From: Novosphingobium sp. Chol11
GTDB lineage: Bacteria; Pseudomonadota; Alphaproteobacteria; Sphingomonadales; Sphingomonadaceae
Assembly (NCBI RefSeq): GCF_945870625.1
Contig: NZ_CAMBTS010000013.1
Coordinates: 1 to 52,179 of the forward strand
DNA length: 52,179 nucleotides
Reading direction: 5' to 3'
Made by a program: the position numbers and the translations under genes. Positions 23,670-32,749 of the stretch are shown piece after piece; within the stretch, counting starts at the first letter, position 1; each line of letters opens with the position of its first letter. Below the pieces are notes generated by a model. It ran no database searches, was not told where the DNA came from, and worked only from the letters and a program-made list of their open reading frames with translations.

Positions 23670-24953
23670 ATGAATTCACGGGACAAGATTGGCGTTGTTG
23701 GCCTCGGATATGTTGGTTTGCCCATTGCCATCGCCTTTGCGCGGCAATATCAGGTGGTTGGTTTCGATGTCAGCGCGCTGCGCGTTTCGACGCTCAAGGA
23801 CGGGATCGACTTCACCAACGAAATCTCGCCCGAGGAGCTGGCCGCCTCGACCCTCGTCATCACCAGCGACCCCGAACACTTGCGCGGCTGCGCGATCATC
23901 ATCGTCACCGTGCCGACCCCGGTTGATGACAGCCACCGCCCCGATTTCGGCAACTTGCGCAGCGCCTGCACCGATATCGGCAAGATCATCGCGCCCGGCG
24001 CGATCATCGTGTTTGAATCGACCGTCTATCCCGGCGCGACCGAAGAAGTCTGCGCGCCGCTGATCGAGGCGGCATCGGGCCTCACCTGCGGCACCGACTT
24101 CACCATCGGCTATAGCCCCGAACGGATCAATCCGGGCGACAAGGACCATCCGCTCGAAAAGATCGTCAAAGTGGTCGCCGGGCAAGACCAGCGCACGCTC
24201 GATGCGCTCGCCGCGCTCTATGGCTCGATCATCACCGCGGGCATCCACAAGGCCTCGTCGATCAAAGTCGCCGAAGCCGCCAAAGTGATCGAGAACACCC
24301 AGCGCGACATCAACATCGCGCTGATGAACGAAATCTCGAAAATCTGCGATCTGGTCGGCATCCAGACCAGCGAAGTGCTGGCCGCGGCCGGCACCAAGTG
24401 GAATTTCCTCAAGTTCTATCCCGGCCTTGTCGGCGGGCACTGCATCGGGGTCGATCCCTATTACCTCACTGCCAAGGCCGAGCAGATGGGCTATCACCCT
24501 GAAGTGATCCTCTCGGGCCGCCGCATCAACGATGGCATGGGCAGCTATATCGCCCAGCGCGCGATCAAGCTCCTGGCGATCAACGGGCGGCCCTTGAAGC
24601 ACGCGCGGGTCGGCATTCTAGGGCTGACGTTCAAGGAAAACGTGCCCGATATCCGCAATTTCAAGATCGAGAGCATTTACCGCGAATTGTGCGACTTCGG
24701 CGTGATCCCGCTGGTCCACGACCCGCTCGCCGATCCCGCCGCCGCGATCCGCGAGTTCGGCATCACGCTGCAGCCGCTGGAGGAAATGGAACAGCTCGAC
24801 GCCCTGATCTACGCCGTCTCGCACCGTGATTATGCCGCCATGGGCGCCGCTGCGATCCAGGACCATGTCGCGCCGGGCGGGGTGATCATCGACGTGAAAT
24901 CGATGCTGGCCAAAAACGAGGTCTGCCCGGACTTGCGCTATTGGAGCCTTTGA
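23670..24953 (+). CDS. Nucleotide-sugar dehydrogenase, UDP-HexNAc type (TviB/WbpA-like)
   Basis: A 427-residue NAD-dependent dehydrogenase: IGVVGLGYVGLPIAIAFARQ is the Rossmann motif, IIIVTVPTPVDDSHRPDF and ESTVYPGATEEVCAPLIE are family landmarks. GGHCIGVDPYYLTAKAEQMG carries the catalytic cysteine. The C-terminal domain begins near GILGLTFKENVPDIRN. It oxidises the C6 hydroxyl of a UDP-sugar to a carboxylate; the sequence is closest in feel to TviB, which makes UDP-GalNAcA or GlcNAcA for capsules. It is followed by a UDP-sugar epimerase, so the pair probably supplies an acidic sugar for exopolysaccharide. Confidence 0.92.
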   Translation: MNSRDKIGVVGLGYVGLPIAIAFARQYQVVGFDVSALRVSTLKDGIDFTNEISPEELAASTLVITSDPEHLRGCAIIIVTVPTPVDDSHRPDFGNLRSACTDIGKIIAPGAIIVFESTVYPGATEEVCAPLIEAASGLTCGTDFTIGYSPERINPGDKDHPLEKIVKVVAGQDQRTLDALAALYGSIITAGIHKASSIKVAEAAKVIENTQRDINIALMNEISKICDLVGIQTSEVLAAAGTKWNFLKFYPGLVGGHCIGVDPYYLTAKAEQMGYHPEVILSGRRINDGMGSYIAQRAIKLLAINGRPLKHARVGILGLTFKENVPDIRNFKIESIYRELCDFGVIPLVHDPLADPAAAIREFGITLQPLEEMEQLDALIYAVSHRDYAAMGAAAIQDHVAPGGVIIDVKSMLAKNEVCPDLRYWSL

Positions 24954-24974
24954 TCGCAGTCGTCCGACGATGGT

Positions 24975-25000
24975 CGTCATCCTGAAACAAGTTCAGGACG
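24975..25000. repeat. Sphingomonad-type intergenic inverted repeat
   Basis: CGTCATCCTGAA and TTCAGGACG form an inverted repeat around ACAAG. This motif type (TCCTGAA-N5-TTCAGGA) is common between genes of sphingomonads. It lies between the two nucleotide-sugar genes and could end or stabilise the first transcript. Confidence 0.6.
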
Positions 25001-25082
25001 GCGAAAAATGAATCGAGAGATCGTTCAAAATAACTCGCGGTTCGTTTAACGCATTGACCGCAACCCCATCTGGAGAAAGCAC

Positions 25083-26111
25083 TTGGCAATCCTCGTTACC
25101 GGCAATGCCGGCTTCATCGGCTTTCACACCGCCAAAACCCTGCTCGAACGCGGCGATGATGTGGTCGGGATCGATGTGGTCAACGATTATTACGATCCGG
25201 CGATCAAGGAAGCGCGGCTCAAAATTCTGGAAGAAACCGCGCGGCAGACCAACGCCAGCTATAACTTCGTGCGCGCCAATCTGGCCGACCGCGACGCGGT
25301 CGAGCGCACGTTTGGCGAGAACGATATCCGCCGGGTGATCAATCTGGCCGCGCAGGCCGGGGTGCGCTATTCGATCGAAAACCCGCACGCCTATGTTGAA
25401 AGCAATATCGTCGGCTTCACCAATATTCTCGAAGCCTGCCGCCACGGCGGGGTCGAGCACCTTGTCTATGCCTCGACCAGCAGCGTCTACGGCGCCAATC
25501 AGGCGATGCCGTTCAGCGAACATGTCGGCGTCGATCATCCGCTGCAATTCTATGCCGCCACCAAAAAGGCTAACGAGCTGATGGCGCACAGCTACAGCCA
25601 TCTCTACCGCCTGCCGACCACTGGCCTGCGCTTCTTCACGGTCTATGGGCCGTGGGGCCGCCCCGACATGGCGCTGTTCCTGTTTGCCCGCAATATCATG
25701 GCGGGCAAGCCCATCGACGTGTTCAACTATGGCAACCACACCCGCGATTTCACCTATGTCAGCGATATCGTCGAAGGGGTGATCCGCGCGTGTGATCATC
25801 CCGCCGCGCCCAATCCGGCGTGGGATGCGAAAAACCCCGATCCTGCCACCAGCAACGCGCCCTACCGGATCTACAACATCGGCAATAACAACCCGGTCAA
25901 GCTGACCGCCTATATCGAGGCGCTGGAAGAGGCGCTGGGCAAGCAGGCCCAGCGCAATCTCCTGCCGCTGCAAGCTGGCGATGTACCCGATACCTTTGCC
26001 GATGTCTCCGATCTGGAGCGCGAGCTGGGCTACAAGCCTGCCACCAGCGTGCGCGAGGGCGTGGCCAATTTCGTGAAATGGTATCAGGAATATATGTCCG
26101 CTGCCGAATAA
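25083..26111 (+). CDS. NAD-dependent epimerase, UDP-glucuronate 4-epimerase type
   Basis: A 342-residue extended SDR. TTG at 25083 is used as start, with GGAGAAAG before it: [20 protein letters not shown] holds the GxxGFIG motif. [16 protein letters not shown] is typical of UDP-glucuronate epimerases, as are [20 protein letters not shown], the catalytic STSSVYG and the YAATKKANE Tyr-Lys pair. [20 protein letters not shown] fixes the class. It converts UDP-GlcA to UDP-GalA or a related sugar for surface polysaccharide. It follows the TviB-like dehydrogenase by 129 bases. Confidence 0.93.
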   Translation: MAILVTGNAGFIGFHTAKTLLERGDDVVGIDVVNDYYDPAIKEARLKILEETARQTNASYNFVRANLADRDAVERTFGENDIRRVINLAAQAGVRYSIENPHAYVESNIVGFTNILEACRHGGVEHLVYASTSSVYGANQAMPFSEHVGVDHPLQFYAATKKANELMAHSYSHLYRLPTTGLRFFTVYGPWGRPDMALFLFARNIMAGKPIDVFNYGNHTRDFTYVSDIVEGVIRACDHPAAPNPAWDAKNPDPATSNAPYRIYNIGNNNPVKLTAYIEALEEALGKQAQRNLLPLQAGDVPDTFADVSDLERELGYKPATSVREGVANFVKWYQEYMSAAE

Positions 26112-26139
26112 GTCGGGCTATGCGTGCGGCCCTCGGGGG

Positions 26140-26160
26140 TATGCCAAATTTGCATATATT
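26140..26160 (+). promoter_or_regulatory. Operator-like palindrome and -10 element upstream of fds operon
   Basis: TATGCCAAATTTGCATA (26140-26156) is a palindrome with one bulged base; its right arm overlaps TATATT (26155-26160), a good -10 box 33 bases before the fdsG start. The arrangement would suit repression or LysR-type control. No fdsR-like gene is adjacent. Confidence 0.5.
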
Positions 26161-26193
26161 GCCCCGCCTTGCGCGGGCGTCTAGGCGGGTTTG

Positions 26194-26607
26194 ATGGAGA
26201 GCCTTGACGATATCATTGCCGCGCATGCCGGGCGCGAGGGGCCATTGCTGCCCATCCTGCATGATGTTCAGGCGCGCTTTGGCGAGGTTTCGGAACACGC
26301 GATCCGCGCCATCGCCAATGCGCTGAACCTGACCCGCGCCGAAGTGCACGGGGTGGTAAGCTTCTATCACGATTTCCATGAGGTCGCCGATCCGCGCCCG
26401 GTGCTCAAGCTTTGCCGGTCGGAAGCCTGCCAGGCGCGCGGGGTTGAGGCGCTGGCGGCGGGGCTGCCCGATGATGGCCGGGTCAAGGTCGAGACGATCT
26501 ATTGCCTCGGCCTGTGCAGTGTCGGCCCCAATGCAATGGCGGCGGGGAAGGTTCATGCCCGGCTCGATGGCGCAAAATTGAACGCATTGCTGGAGTCGCT
26601 GGCATGA
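26194..26607 (+). CDS. fdsG: Formate dehydrogenase gamma subunit (NuoE-like, 2Fe-2S)
   Basis: A 137-residue protein of the NuoE/24-kDa family: LHDVQARFGEVSEHAIRAIA, VHGVVSFYHDF, and the four 2Fe-2S cysteines in LCRSEACQARG and YCLGLCSVGPNAM. In FdsGBAD-type formate dehydrogenases it carries one iron-sulfur cluster beside the diaphorase subunit. ATG at 26194 was preferred over the preceding TTG. It heads the operon and overlaps the fdsB start by ATGA. Confidence 0.93.
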   Translation: MESLDDIIAAHAGREGPLLPILHDVQARFGEVSEHAIRAIANALNLTRAEVHGVVSFYHDFHEVADPRPVLKLCRSEACQARGVEALAAGLPDDGRVKVETIYCLGLCSVGPNAMAAGKVHARLDGAKLNALLESLA

Positions 26608-28145
26608 CTATGGTGCGGATCAGCGATGACGCGCTGGCGCTGGCTTGCGGAGCAGACGATGTGGCGGCGGCGTTTGCCGCGGCGGGCTGCACCGTAGAGC
26701 GCGTATCGAGCTGGGGCATGCACTGGCTGGAGCCGCTGGCCGAGATCGCTGGCATGGGCTTTGGCCCGCTAGGTCCCGGCGATGTCGCGGCGGTGCTGGC
26801 GGGCACCAGCACCAAAGCCGTGGGCAAGATCGCCGATCACCCGTTCATCGCGCGCCAGCAGCGCTTCACGTTCGCGCGCGCGGGCAAAACCCGGCCGCTC
26901 AGCCTCGACGACTTTGCCGCCAGCGGGGGTTGGGCTGGGCTTACGAAGGCGCGCGCCATCGGGCCAGAAGCCACCATCGCCGAAGTCACCGCATCGGGCC
27001 TGCGCGGGCGCGGCGGCGCGGGCTTTCCGGCGGGGATCAAGTGGACCACCGTGGCGCGCGCGCGCGGTGCGCGCAAATACATCGTCTGCAACGCCGACGA
27101 GGGCGACAGCGCCACCTTTGCGGATCGTATGGTGATGGAAGGCGATCCCTTCATGCTGATCGAGGGGATGGCGATTGCCGGGCTCGCGGTCGGCGCGGGC
27201 AAGGGCTATGTCTATATTCGCAGCGAATATCCGCATGCGATTGCCAAGATGCAGGCCGCGGTCGAAGCCTGCGCGCCCATCATCGCGCCATTTGACGTTG
27301 AAATCCGCGTCGGCGCGGGCGCCTATGTTTGCGGCGAGGAAACCTCGCTGCTTAACAGCCTGGAGGGCAAGCGCGGCGAAGTGCGCGCCAAGCCGCCGCT
27401 GCCTGCGCTCGAAGGGCTGTTCGGCATGCCAACCGTGGTCAACAATGTCCTCACGCTGGCCGCCGTGCCATGGATCATGGCGCAGGGCGGGGCGGCCTAT
27501 GCCGCTGTCGGCTTTGGCCGCTCGAAGGGCACGATGCCGATCCAGATCGCGGGCAATGTGAAGCACGGCGGATTGTTCGAAGTGGGCTTCGGCATCACTT
27601 TGGGCGAACTGGTGAACGAAATCGGCGGCGGCACCGCCTCCGGCCGCCCGGTGCGCGCGGTGCAGGTCGGCGGGCCGCTCGGCGCGTTTCACCCCCCGGC
27701 CGATTTTCATTTGCCGTTCGATTACGAAGCCTTCGCCGCTGCCGATGGCCTGATCGGCCATGCCGGCCTCACGGTGTTTGATGACAGCGCCGACATGAGC
27801 AAGCTGGCGCGCTTTGCCATGGCGTTTTGCGCGGCGGAAAGCTGCGGCAAATGCACCCCCTGCCGCATCGGCAGCACGCGCGGGGTCGAATTGATCGACC
27901 GCATCCGCGAGCGCTCGGGCCGCGCGGCGGACAAGGTCGAGGCGCTCCCGCAAATGCACAATGCCCGCAAAGGCGCGCGCTCTTTGGACGAAGAAGTGAC
28001 CTTGCTCGAAGACTTGTGCGAGACGATGAAGTTCGGCTCGCTCTGCGCGCTGGGCGGGTTCACGCCTTACCCGGTGCTTTCGGCGCTCAAGCATTGGCCG
28101 CAGGATTTCGGGGTGGGCATCCCGCAAGCGGACGCGGCGGAGTGA
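26604..28145 (+). CDS. fdsB: Formate dehydrogenase beta subunit (NuoF-like, FMN/NAD)
   Basis: A 513-residue diaphorase subunit. An N-terminal thioredoxin-like domain of about 110 residues is followed by the NuoF core: SGLRGRGGAGFPAGIKWTTV for FMN and NAD, YVYIRSEYPHAIAKMQAAVE, GAGAYVCGEETSLLNSLEG, and the 4Fe-4S motif ESCGKCTPCRIGS with the later C-A-L-G-G. It takes electrons from the molybdenum subunit through clusters to NAD+. Its start overlaps fdsG (ATGA), so the two are coupled. After it there are 130 bases with two inverted repeats before mobA. Confidence 0.94.
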   Translation: MTMVRISDDALALACGADDVAAAFAAAGCTVERVSSWGMHWLEPLAEIAGMGFGPLGPGDVAAVLAGTSTKAVGKIADHPFIARQQRFTFARAGKTRPLSLDDFAASGGWAGLTKARAIGPEATIAEVTASGLRGRGGAGFPAGIKWTTVARARGARKYIVCNADEGDSATFADRMVMEGDPFMLIEGMAIAGLAVGAGKGYVYIRSEYPHAIAKMQAAVEACAPIIAPFDVEIRVGAGAYVCGEETSLLNSLEGKRGEVRAKPPLPALEGLFGMPTVVNNVLTLAAVPWIMAQGGAAYAAVGFGRSKGTMPIQIAGNVKHGGLFEVGFGITLGELVNEIGGGTASGRPVRAVQVGGPLGAFHPPADFHLPFDYEAFAAADGLIGHAGLTVFDDSADMSKLARFAMAFCAAESCGKCTPCRIGSTRGVELIDRIRERSGRAADKVEALPQMHNARKGARSLDEEVTLLEDLCETMKFGSLCALGGFTPYPVLSALKHWPQDFGVGIPQADAAE

Positions 28146-28163
28146 CGATGGGTCGCGCCAACA

Positions 28164-28251
28164 TCCTTCGACAAGCTCAGGATAAGCGGGTGTTGCTTTG
28201 GGACTCAAATCCCCTGACCCAAACCCCGCTCGTGCTGAGCCTGTCGAAGCA
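28164..28251. repeat. Pair of inverted REP-like elements between fdsB and mobA
   Basis: TCCTTCGACAAGCTCAGGA (28164-28182) and TGCTGAGCCTGTCGAAGCA (28233-28251) are inverted and near-complementary copies 50 bases apart, able to form a hairpin in mRNA. This pair of sequences is a common dispersed repeat in sphingomonads. It interrupts an otherwise tightly packed operon. Confidence 0.7.
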
Positions 28252-28275
28252 CAACAGCGCAACGTGGCCCCAAGC

Positions 28276-28809
28276 ATGATCCTCGGCGCAGTCCTCGCAG
28301 GCGGCCAATCCTCGCGCTTCGGCAGCGACAAGGCGCTCGCCGAGATTGGCGGACAAACCCTGCTCGCGCGCGCCGTCGCGTCGCTCGAAGCCCAATGCGA
28401 CGCGGTCGTGGTGATCGGGCGAGCGCAAGCACCGGTGCCCGTGCTGCCCGATTGGCCGCGCGCGCATATGGGGCCGCTGGGCGGGATCGCCGCCGCGCTG
28501 CGCCATGCGCAGGCTGCAGGCTATGACGCGGTGATGACTTGCGCGGTCGATAGCGTCGGGCTTGGCTGCGATGCGCGCGAGCAGCTCTCGCCGCCGCCAT
28601 CCTATTGCGAGAGCCAGCCGGTGATCGGGCTGTGGCCTGCCGCTGCTGCGTCTGAGGTCGAGGCGATCATCACCGGTGAGGGCAAGCATTCGATGCGCGC
28701 CTTTGCCGCAATGATCGGCGCGCGGGCGGTGCAATTGTCCTCCATTCCTGCTAATATCAACACGCCGGCAGACCTTCTTGCTGCCGAGGAGCGCAACCAT
28801 GGGTTATGA
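28276..28809 (+). CDS. mobA: Molybdenum cofactor guanylyltransferase
   Basis: A 177-residue nucleotidyltransferase: ILGAVLAGGQSSRFGSDKAL is the GTP-binding signature with catalytic Lys, GPLGGIAAALRHAQAAGYDA the second landmark. The metal-binding D-x-PF motif usual in MobA is changed to AVDSVGLGCD; the Asp remains. It links GMP to molybdopterin, giving the bis-MGD form needed by the formate dehydrogenase alpha subunit. It overlaps the start of fdsA by 11 bases, so the supply of cofactor is coupled to the enzyme. It is slightly shorter than usual MobA. Confidence 0.88.
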   Translation: MILGAVLAGGQSSRFGSDKALAEIGGQTLLARAVASLEAQCDAVVVIGRAQAPVPVLPDWPRAHMGPLGGIAAALRHAQAAGYDAVMTCAVDSVGLGCDAREQLSPPPSYCESQPVIGLWPAAAASEVEAIITGEGKHSMRAFAAMIGARAVQLSSIPANINTPADLLAAEERNHGL

Positions 28810-31660
28810 GCGTCAGGCCGATTTCGGCACCCCGGAAGTCAAGTCGGACATCACGGTCACGGTCAATATCGACGGTCGCGCGGTCAGCGTGCCGGCGGGC
28901 ACCACCGTCATGCGCGCCGCCGCGCTTTCGGGCGGTTCGATCCCGAAGCTGTGCGCCAGTGATAACCTCAAGCAGTTCGGCTCTTGCCGCCTTTGTCTGG
29001 TCGAGATCGACGGAATGCGCGGCACCCCCGCCTCGTGCACCACGCCGGTGGCCGAAGGGATGCAGGTCCACACCCAGACGCCCGGTTTGCAAAAACTGCG
29101 CAAGGGGGTGATGGAACTCTACATTTCGGACCATCCGCTCGATTGCCTTACCTGCAGCGCCAACAACGATTGCGAGTTGCAGGATCAGGCCGCCGCCGTG
29201 GGCCTGCGTGATGTGCGCTATGGCTACGCAGGCGAGAATCATCTGGGCGAGCAGGCCGATACCTCTAACCCCTACTTCGATTTCGACCCCTCCAAATGCA
29301 TCGCCTGCTCGCGCTGTGTGCGCGCCTGCGATGAAGTTCAGGGCACCTTCGCGCTCACCATCGAGGGGCGCGGCTTTGCCAGCAAGGTCAGCGCGGGCGC
29401 GGCCTCTGACAGCTTTTTGAGCTCGGAATGCGTTTCGTGCGGGGCCTGTGTGCAGGCCTGCCCCACCGCCACCTTGCAGGAAAAGGCGGTCAAGGAAATC
29501 GGCAAGCCCGAGCGCGCGGTGGTCACAACGTGCGCCTATTGCGGCGTCGGCTGCACGTTCCGCGCCGAAATGCGCGGTGAGCAATTGGTGCGCATGGTGC
29601 CATGGAAGGATGGCAAGGCCAATCGGGGGCATTCCTGCGTCAAGGGCCGCTTCGCCTGGGGCTATGCGCAGCATCAGGAGCGCGTGCTCTCGCCGATGAT
29701 TCGCGAGCGGATCGACCAGCCCTGGCGCGAGGTCAGCTGGGACGAGGCGCTGGCCTATACCGCCAGCGAATTGAAGCGGATCGCCACAAAATATGGCCGC
29801 AATGCGCTGGGCGGGATCACCTCCAGCCGCTGCACCAACGAGGAAACCTTCCTCGTGCAGAAGCTGGTGCGCGCCGGTTTTGGCAACAACAACGTCGATA
29901 CCTGCGCCCGCGTCTGCCATTCGCCTACCGGCTACGGCCTCAAGACCACTTTCGGCACATCGGCGGGCACGCAGGATTTTGACAGCGTCGAAGATAGCGA
30001 TGTGATGCTGGTGATCGGCGCGAACCCGACCGACGGGCACCCCGTGTTCGCCAGCCGGATGAAGCGCAGACTGCGCAAGGGGGCAAAGCTGATCGTGATC
30101 GATCCGCGCCGCACCGATCTGGTGCGCAGCCCGCATCTCGAGGCCGATTTCCATCTGCCGCTGCGCCCCGGCACCAATGTCGCGGTGCTCTCCGCGATGG
30201 CGCATGTGATCGTGACCGAGGGGCTGGTCGATGAAGCCTTCGTGCGTGAGCGCTGCGATTGGGACGAGTTCAGCCACTGGGCCGAATTCGTGAGCCAAGA
30301 GCGCAACAGCCCCGAATTCCTCGAACCGGTCACTGGCGTTCCAGCCGCCGATCTGCGCGGGGCGGCGCGGCTGTTCGCCACCGGAGGGAACGGTGCGATT
30401 TACTACGGGCTAGGCGTCACCGAGCATAGCCAGGGCTCGTCCACCGTGATGGCGATTGCCAACCTCGCCATGGCGACGGGCAACATCGGCCGGCGCGGCG
30501 TCGGCGTGAACCCGCTGCGCGGGCAGAACAACGTGCAGGGCGCGTGCGACATGGGTAGCTTCCCGCACGAGCTTTCGGGCTACCGCCATGTCTCGGACGC
30601 GGGCGCGCGCGCCTTGTTCGAGGCGGAATGGGGCGTGGCGATCGATCCCGAGCCTGGCCTGCGCATCCCCAACATGCTTGACGCCGCAACCGACGGCGAG
30701 TTCAAGGCAATCTATATCCAGGGGGAAGACATCCTCCAGTCCGACCCTGATACCAAGCATGTCTCCGCCGGGCTCGCGGCGATGGAATGTGTCATCGTCC
30801 ACGACCTGTTCCTCAATGAAACCGCGCATTACGCGCATGTTTTCCTGCCGGGCTCCACCTTCCTTGAGAAGAACGGCACCTTCACCAATGCCGAGCGGCG
30901 CATCCAGCCGGTGCGCAAGGTGATGGAGCCGCTAAATGGACCAAAGGGGAACGGTCTTGAGGATTGGCAGGTCACGCAGGAACTGGCCCGCGCGATGGGG
31001 CTCGATTGGAACTACACCCACCCGCGGGAGATCATGGACGAGATCGCGCGACTGACGCCCTCGTTCGCCGGGGTCAGCTTTGCCCGGCTCGATGCCGAGG
31101 GTTCGCTGCAATGGCCGGTCACCAATGCCGCGCCAAACGGCTCGCCGATCATGCACATCGATGGCTTCGTGCGCGGCAAGGGCAAGTTCGTGGTGACCGA
31201 CTATGTGCCGACCGACGAGCGCACCGGCCCGCGCTTCCCGCTGCTGCTCACCACCGGGCGCATCCTGTCGCAATACAATGTCGGCGCGCAAACCAGGCGC
31301 ACCGCCAATTCGGTGTGGCATTCCGAAGATCTGCTTGAAGTGCACCCTCAGGACGCGGAGAATCGCGGGCTAAAATCGGGCGACCGGGCGCGGCTGGCCA
31401 GCCGGGCGGGAGAGACGACCTTGCGCGTCACCGTGACCGACCGGGTTGCGCCGGGCGTGGTCTACACCACCTTCCACCATCCCGCGACGCAGGCCAATGT
31501 CGTCACCACCGACTTTTCGGACTGGGCAACCAATTGCCCCGAATACAAAGTGACCGCAGTCCAGATCACACCGTCCAACGGGCCGAGCGAATGGCAGGAA
31601 GGCTATGAAGCGCTGGCGCAGCGCGCGCGCCGCATCGAAACGCAAGAGGCTGCCGAATGA
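28799..31660 (+). CDS. fdsA: Formate dehydrogenase alpha subunit (molybdenum, bis-MGD)
   Basis: A 953-residue protein. N-terminal 2Fe-2S domain (CASDNLKQFGSCRLCLVEID), His/Cys cluster in LDCLTCSANNDCELQ, two 4Fe-4S motifs CIACSRCVRACDEVQG and CVSCGACVQACPTATL, then the catalytic part with CAYCGVGCTF. The active site is Cys in CARVCHSPTG, so it is the cysteine form, not selenocysteine. TTGRILSQYNVGAQTRRT starts the bis-MGD C-domain. It oxidises formate to CO2 and passes electrons to FdsB. GAGGAG precedes the ATG; its stop overlaps fdsD (ATGA). Confidence 0.96.
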   Translation: MGYERQADFGTPEVKSDITVTVNIDGRAVSVPAGTTVMRAAALSGGSIPKLCASDNLKQFGSCRLCLVEIDGMRGTPASCTTPVAEGMQVHTQTPGLQKLRKGVMELYISDHPLDCLTCSANNDCELQDQAAAVGLRDVRYGYAGENHLGEQADTSNPYFDFDPSKCIACSRCVRACDEVQGTFALTIEGRGFASKVSAGAASDSFLSSECVSCGACVQACPTATLQEKAVKEIGKPERAVVTTCAYCGVGCTFRAEMRGEQLVRMVPWKDGKANRGHSCVKGRFAWGYAQHQERVLSPMIRERIDQPWREVSWDEALAYTASELKRIATKYGRNALGGITSSRCTNEETFLVQKLVRAGFGNNNVDTCARVCHSPTGYGLKTTFGTSAGTQDFDSVEDSDVMLVIGANPTDGHPVFASRMKRRLRKGAKLIVIDPRRTDLVRSPHLEADFHLPLRPGTNVAVLSAMAHVIVTEGLVDEAFVRERCDWDEFSHWAEFVSQERNSPEFLEPVTGVPAADLRGAARLFATGGNGAIYYGLGVTEHSQGSSTVMAIANLAMATGNIGRRGVGVNPLRGQNNVQGACDMGSFPHELSGYRHVSDAGARALFEAEWGVAIDPEPGLRIPNMLDAATDGEFKAIYIQGEDILQSDPDTKHVSAGLAAMECVIVHDLFLNETAHYAHVFLPGSTFLEKNGTFTNAERRIQPVRKVMEPLNGPKGNGLEDWQVTQELARAMGLDWNYTHPREIMDEIARLTPSFAGVSFARLDAEGSLQWPVTNAAPNGSPIMHIDGFVRGKGKFVVTDYVPTDERTGPRFPLLLTTGRILSQYNVGAQTRRTANSVWHSEDLLEVHPQDAENRGLKSGDRARLASRAGETTLRVTVTDRVAPGVVYTTFHHPATQANVVTTDFSDWATNCPEYKVTAVQITPSNGPSEWQEGYEALAQRARRIETQEAAE

Positions 31661-31890
31661 GCGCCGATACCGGCGAGAAACTGGTTTACATGGTCAACCA
31701 AATTGCTCGTAATCTGACGCACGAATCCAATCCTGCGGATGTGATTGCAAGACATGTAATCACGTTTTGGTCGCCGCGCATGAAGACCACGTTCCTCGAC
31801 TGGGTCGCGGCGCATGGGCTGGCGGGGCTCGAGCCTGCGGCGCAGGCGGCGCACACCCTGTTGGCCGGCGCGGGCGCGGATGCTGCCTGA
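31657..31890 (+). CDS. fdsD: Formate dehydrogenase delta subunit
   Basis: A 77-residue protein of the FdsD family: LVYMVNQIARNLTHESNPAD then VITFWSPRMKTTFLDWV. FdsD is needed for assembly or cofactor insertion of soluble NAD-dependent formate dehydrogenases and may bind the alpha subunit. It overlaps fdsA at its start (ATGA) and fdhD at its end by 11 bases, so the three are translated as a group. Confidence 0.92.
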   Translation: MSADTGEKLVYMVNQIARNLTHESNPADVIARHVITFWSPRMKTTFLDWVAAHGLAGLEPAAQAAHTLLAGAGADAA

Positions 31891-32665
31891 AGGCGCCGCG
31901 TCGCACCCGCTGAGCGAGCATTTTGCCGACGGACGAAGCCCCCGCGCACTGATCCGCGGGCTCGCGATCGAAGCGCCCATCGCGCTCGAAATCAACGGCG
32001 TGGGCTATGCCGTGATGATGGCGACACCCGCCGATCTCATGGATTATGCGCTGGGCTTTTGCCTCTCCGAACAATTGATCGCCGCGCCGAGCGAGTTCGT
32101 CTCGGCCGATGCCGTGCTCGTGGCCAGCGGCGGGTGGATGCTGCGGATCCAGGTGGCAACCGGGAGCGCCGCGCCCTTGCTCGAACGCGCGCGGCTTCGG
32201 CTTTCCGAAGGAAGCTGCGGGCTGTGCGGGATCGAAAGCCTTGAGCAGGTGCTGCGCCCTTTGCCGCCGGTCACTGCGCGGATCGCGGTGGAACCCGCCG
32301 CCATTTTCCACGCGGTTGCGGCGCTGCCCGGCCTGCAACCGCTGGGCGAGGCGACCCGCGCGGTGCATGCTGCCGCGTTTTGCACCGCCGATGGCGCGGT
32401 CCGCCTGGTGCGCGAGGATGTCGGGCGGCACAATGCGATGGACAAGCTGCTCGGCGCGATGGCGCTTGCGGGGCATGCGGCGGGCGATGGATTTATCCTG
32501 CTGACCGCGCGGTGCAGCTTCGAACTGGTGCAAAAAGCGATCATCGCGGGCTCTCCGCTGCTGGTGACAATCTCGGCGGCATCGACGCTGGCCGCAGAGC
32601 AAGCGGCGGCGCATGGGCTGCGGCTGATCACGCTCGCGCGCGGCGACAGCTACCTGTCAGACTAA
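31880..32665 (+). CDS. fdhD: Formate dehydrogenase accessory sulfurtransferase
   Basis: A 261-residue FdhD: the N-domain has IEAPIALEINGVGYAVMMAT and DLMDYALGFCLSE, followed by the catalytic SCGLCGIESLE with the C-x-x-C pair. VREDVGRHNAMDKLLGAMAL and TARCSFELVQKAIIAG are typical of the C-domain. It transfers sulfur from a cysteine desulfurase to the molybdenum cofactor, which formate dehydrogenase needs. The start at MLPEGAASH overlaps fdsD; a longer upstream frame lies inside fdsD. Confidence 0.92.
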   Translation: MLPEGAASHPLSEHFADGRSPRALIRGLAIEAPIALEINGVGYAVMMATPADLMDYALGFCLSEQLIAAPSEFVSADAVLVASGGWMLRIQVATGSAAPLLERARLRLSEGSCGLCGIESLEQVLRPLPPVTARIAVEPAAIFHAVAALPGLQPLGEATRAVHAAAFCTADGAVRLVREDVGRHNAMDKLLGAMALAGHAAGDGFILLTARCSFELVQKAIIAGSPLLVTISAASTLAAEQAAAHGLRLITLARGDSYLSD

Positions 32666-32749
32666 CTCGCCCCCCAAAACGCACCCCGGCCTCCGCCGGC
32701 GCGCGCGGAGCTGTTCCTGTTGTGCAGCGATTGCCCTATTGATCGCGGC

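Noticed and set aside
26769..28331. 520-codon open frame antisense to fdsB
   Set aside because: It mirrors a strongly conserved subunit with all FMN and Fe-S motifs; its own translation is Arg/His/Ala-rich with no domain. Such long antisense frames are a GC-codon artifact.
28757..30298. 513-codon open frame antisense to fdsA
   Set aside because: fdsA carries every expected Fe-S motif on the other strand; this is a shadow.
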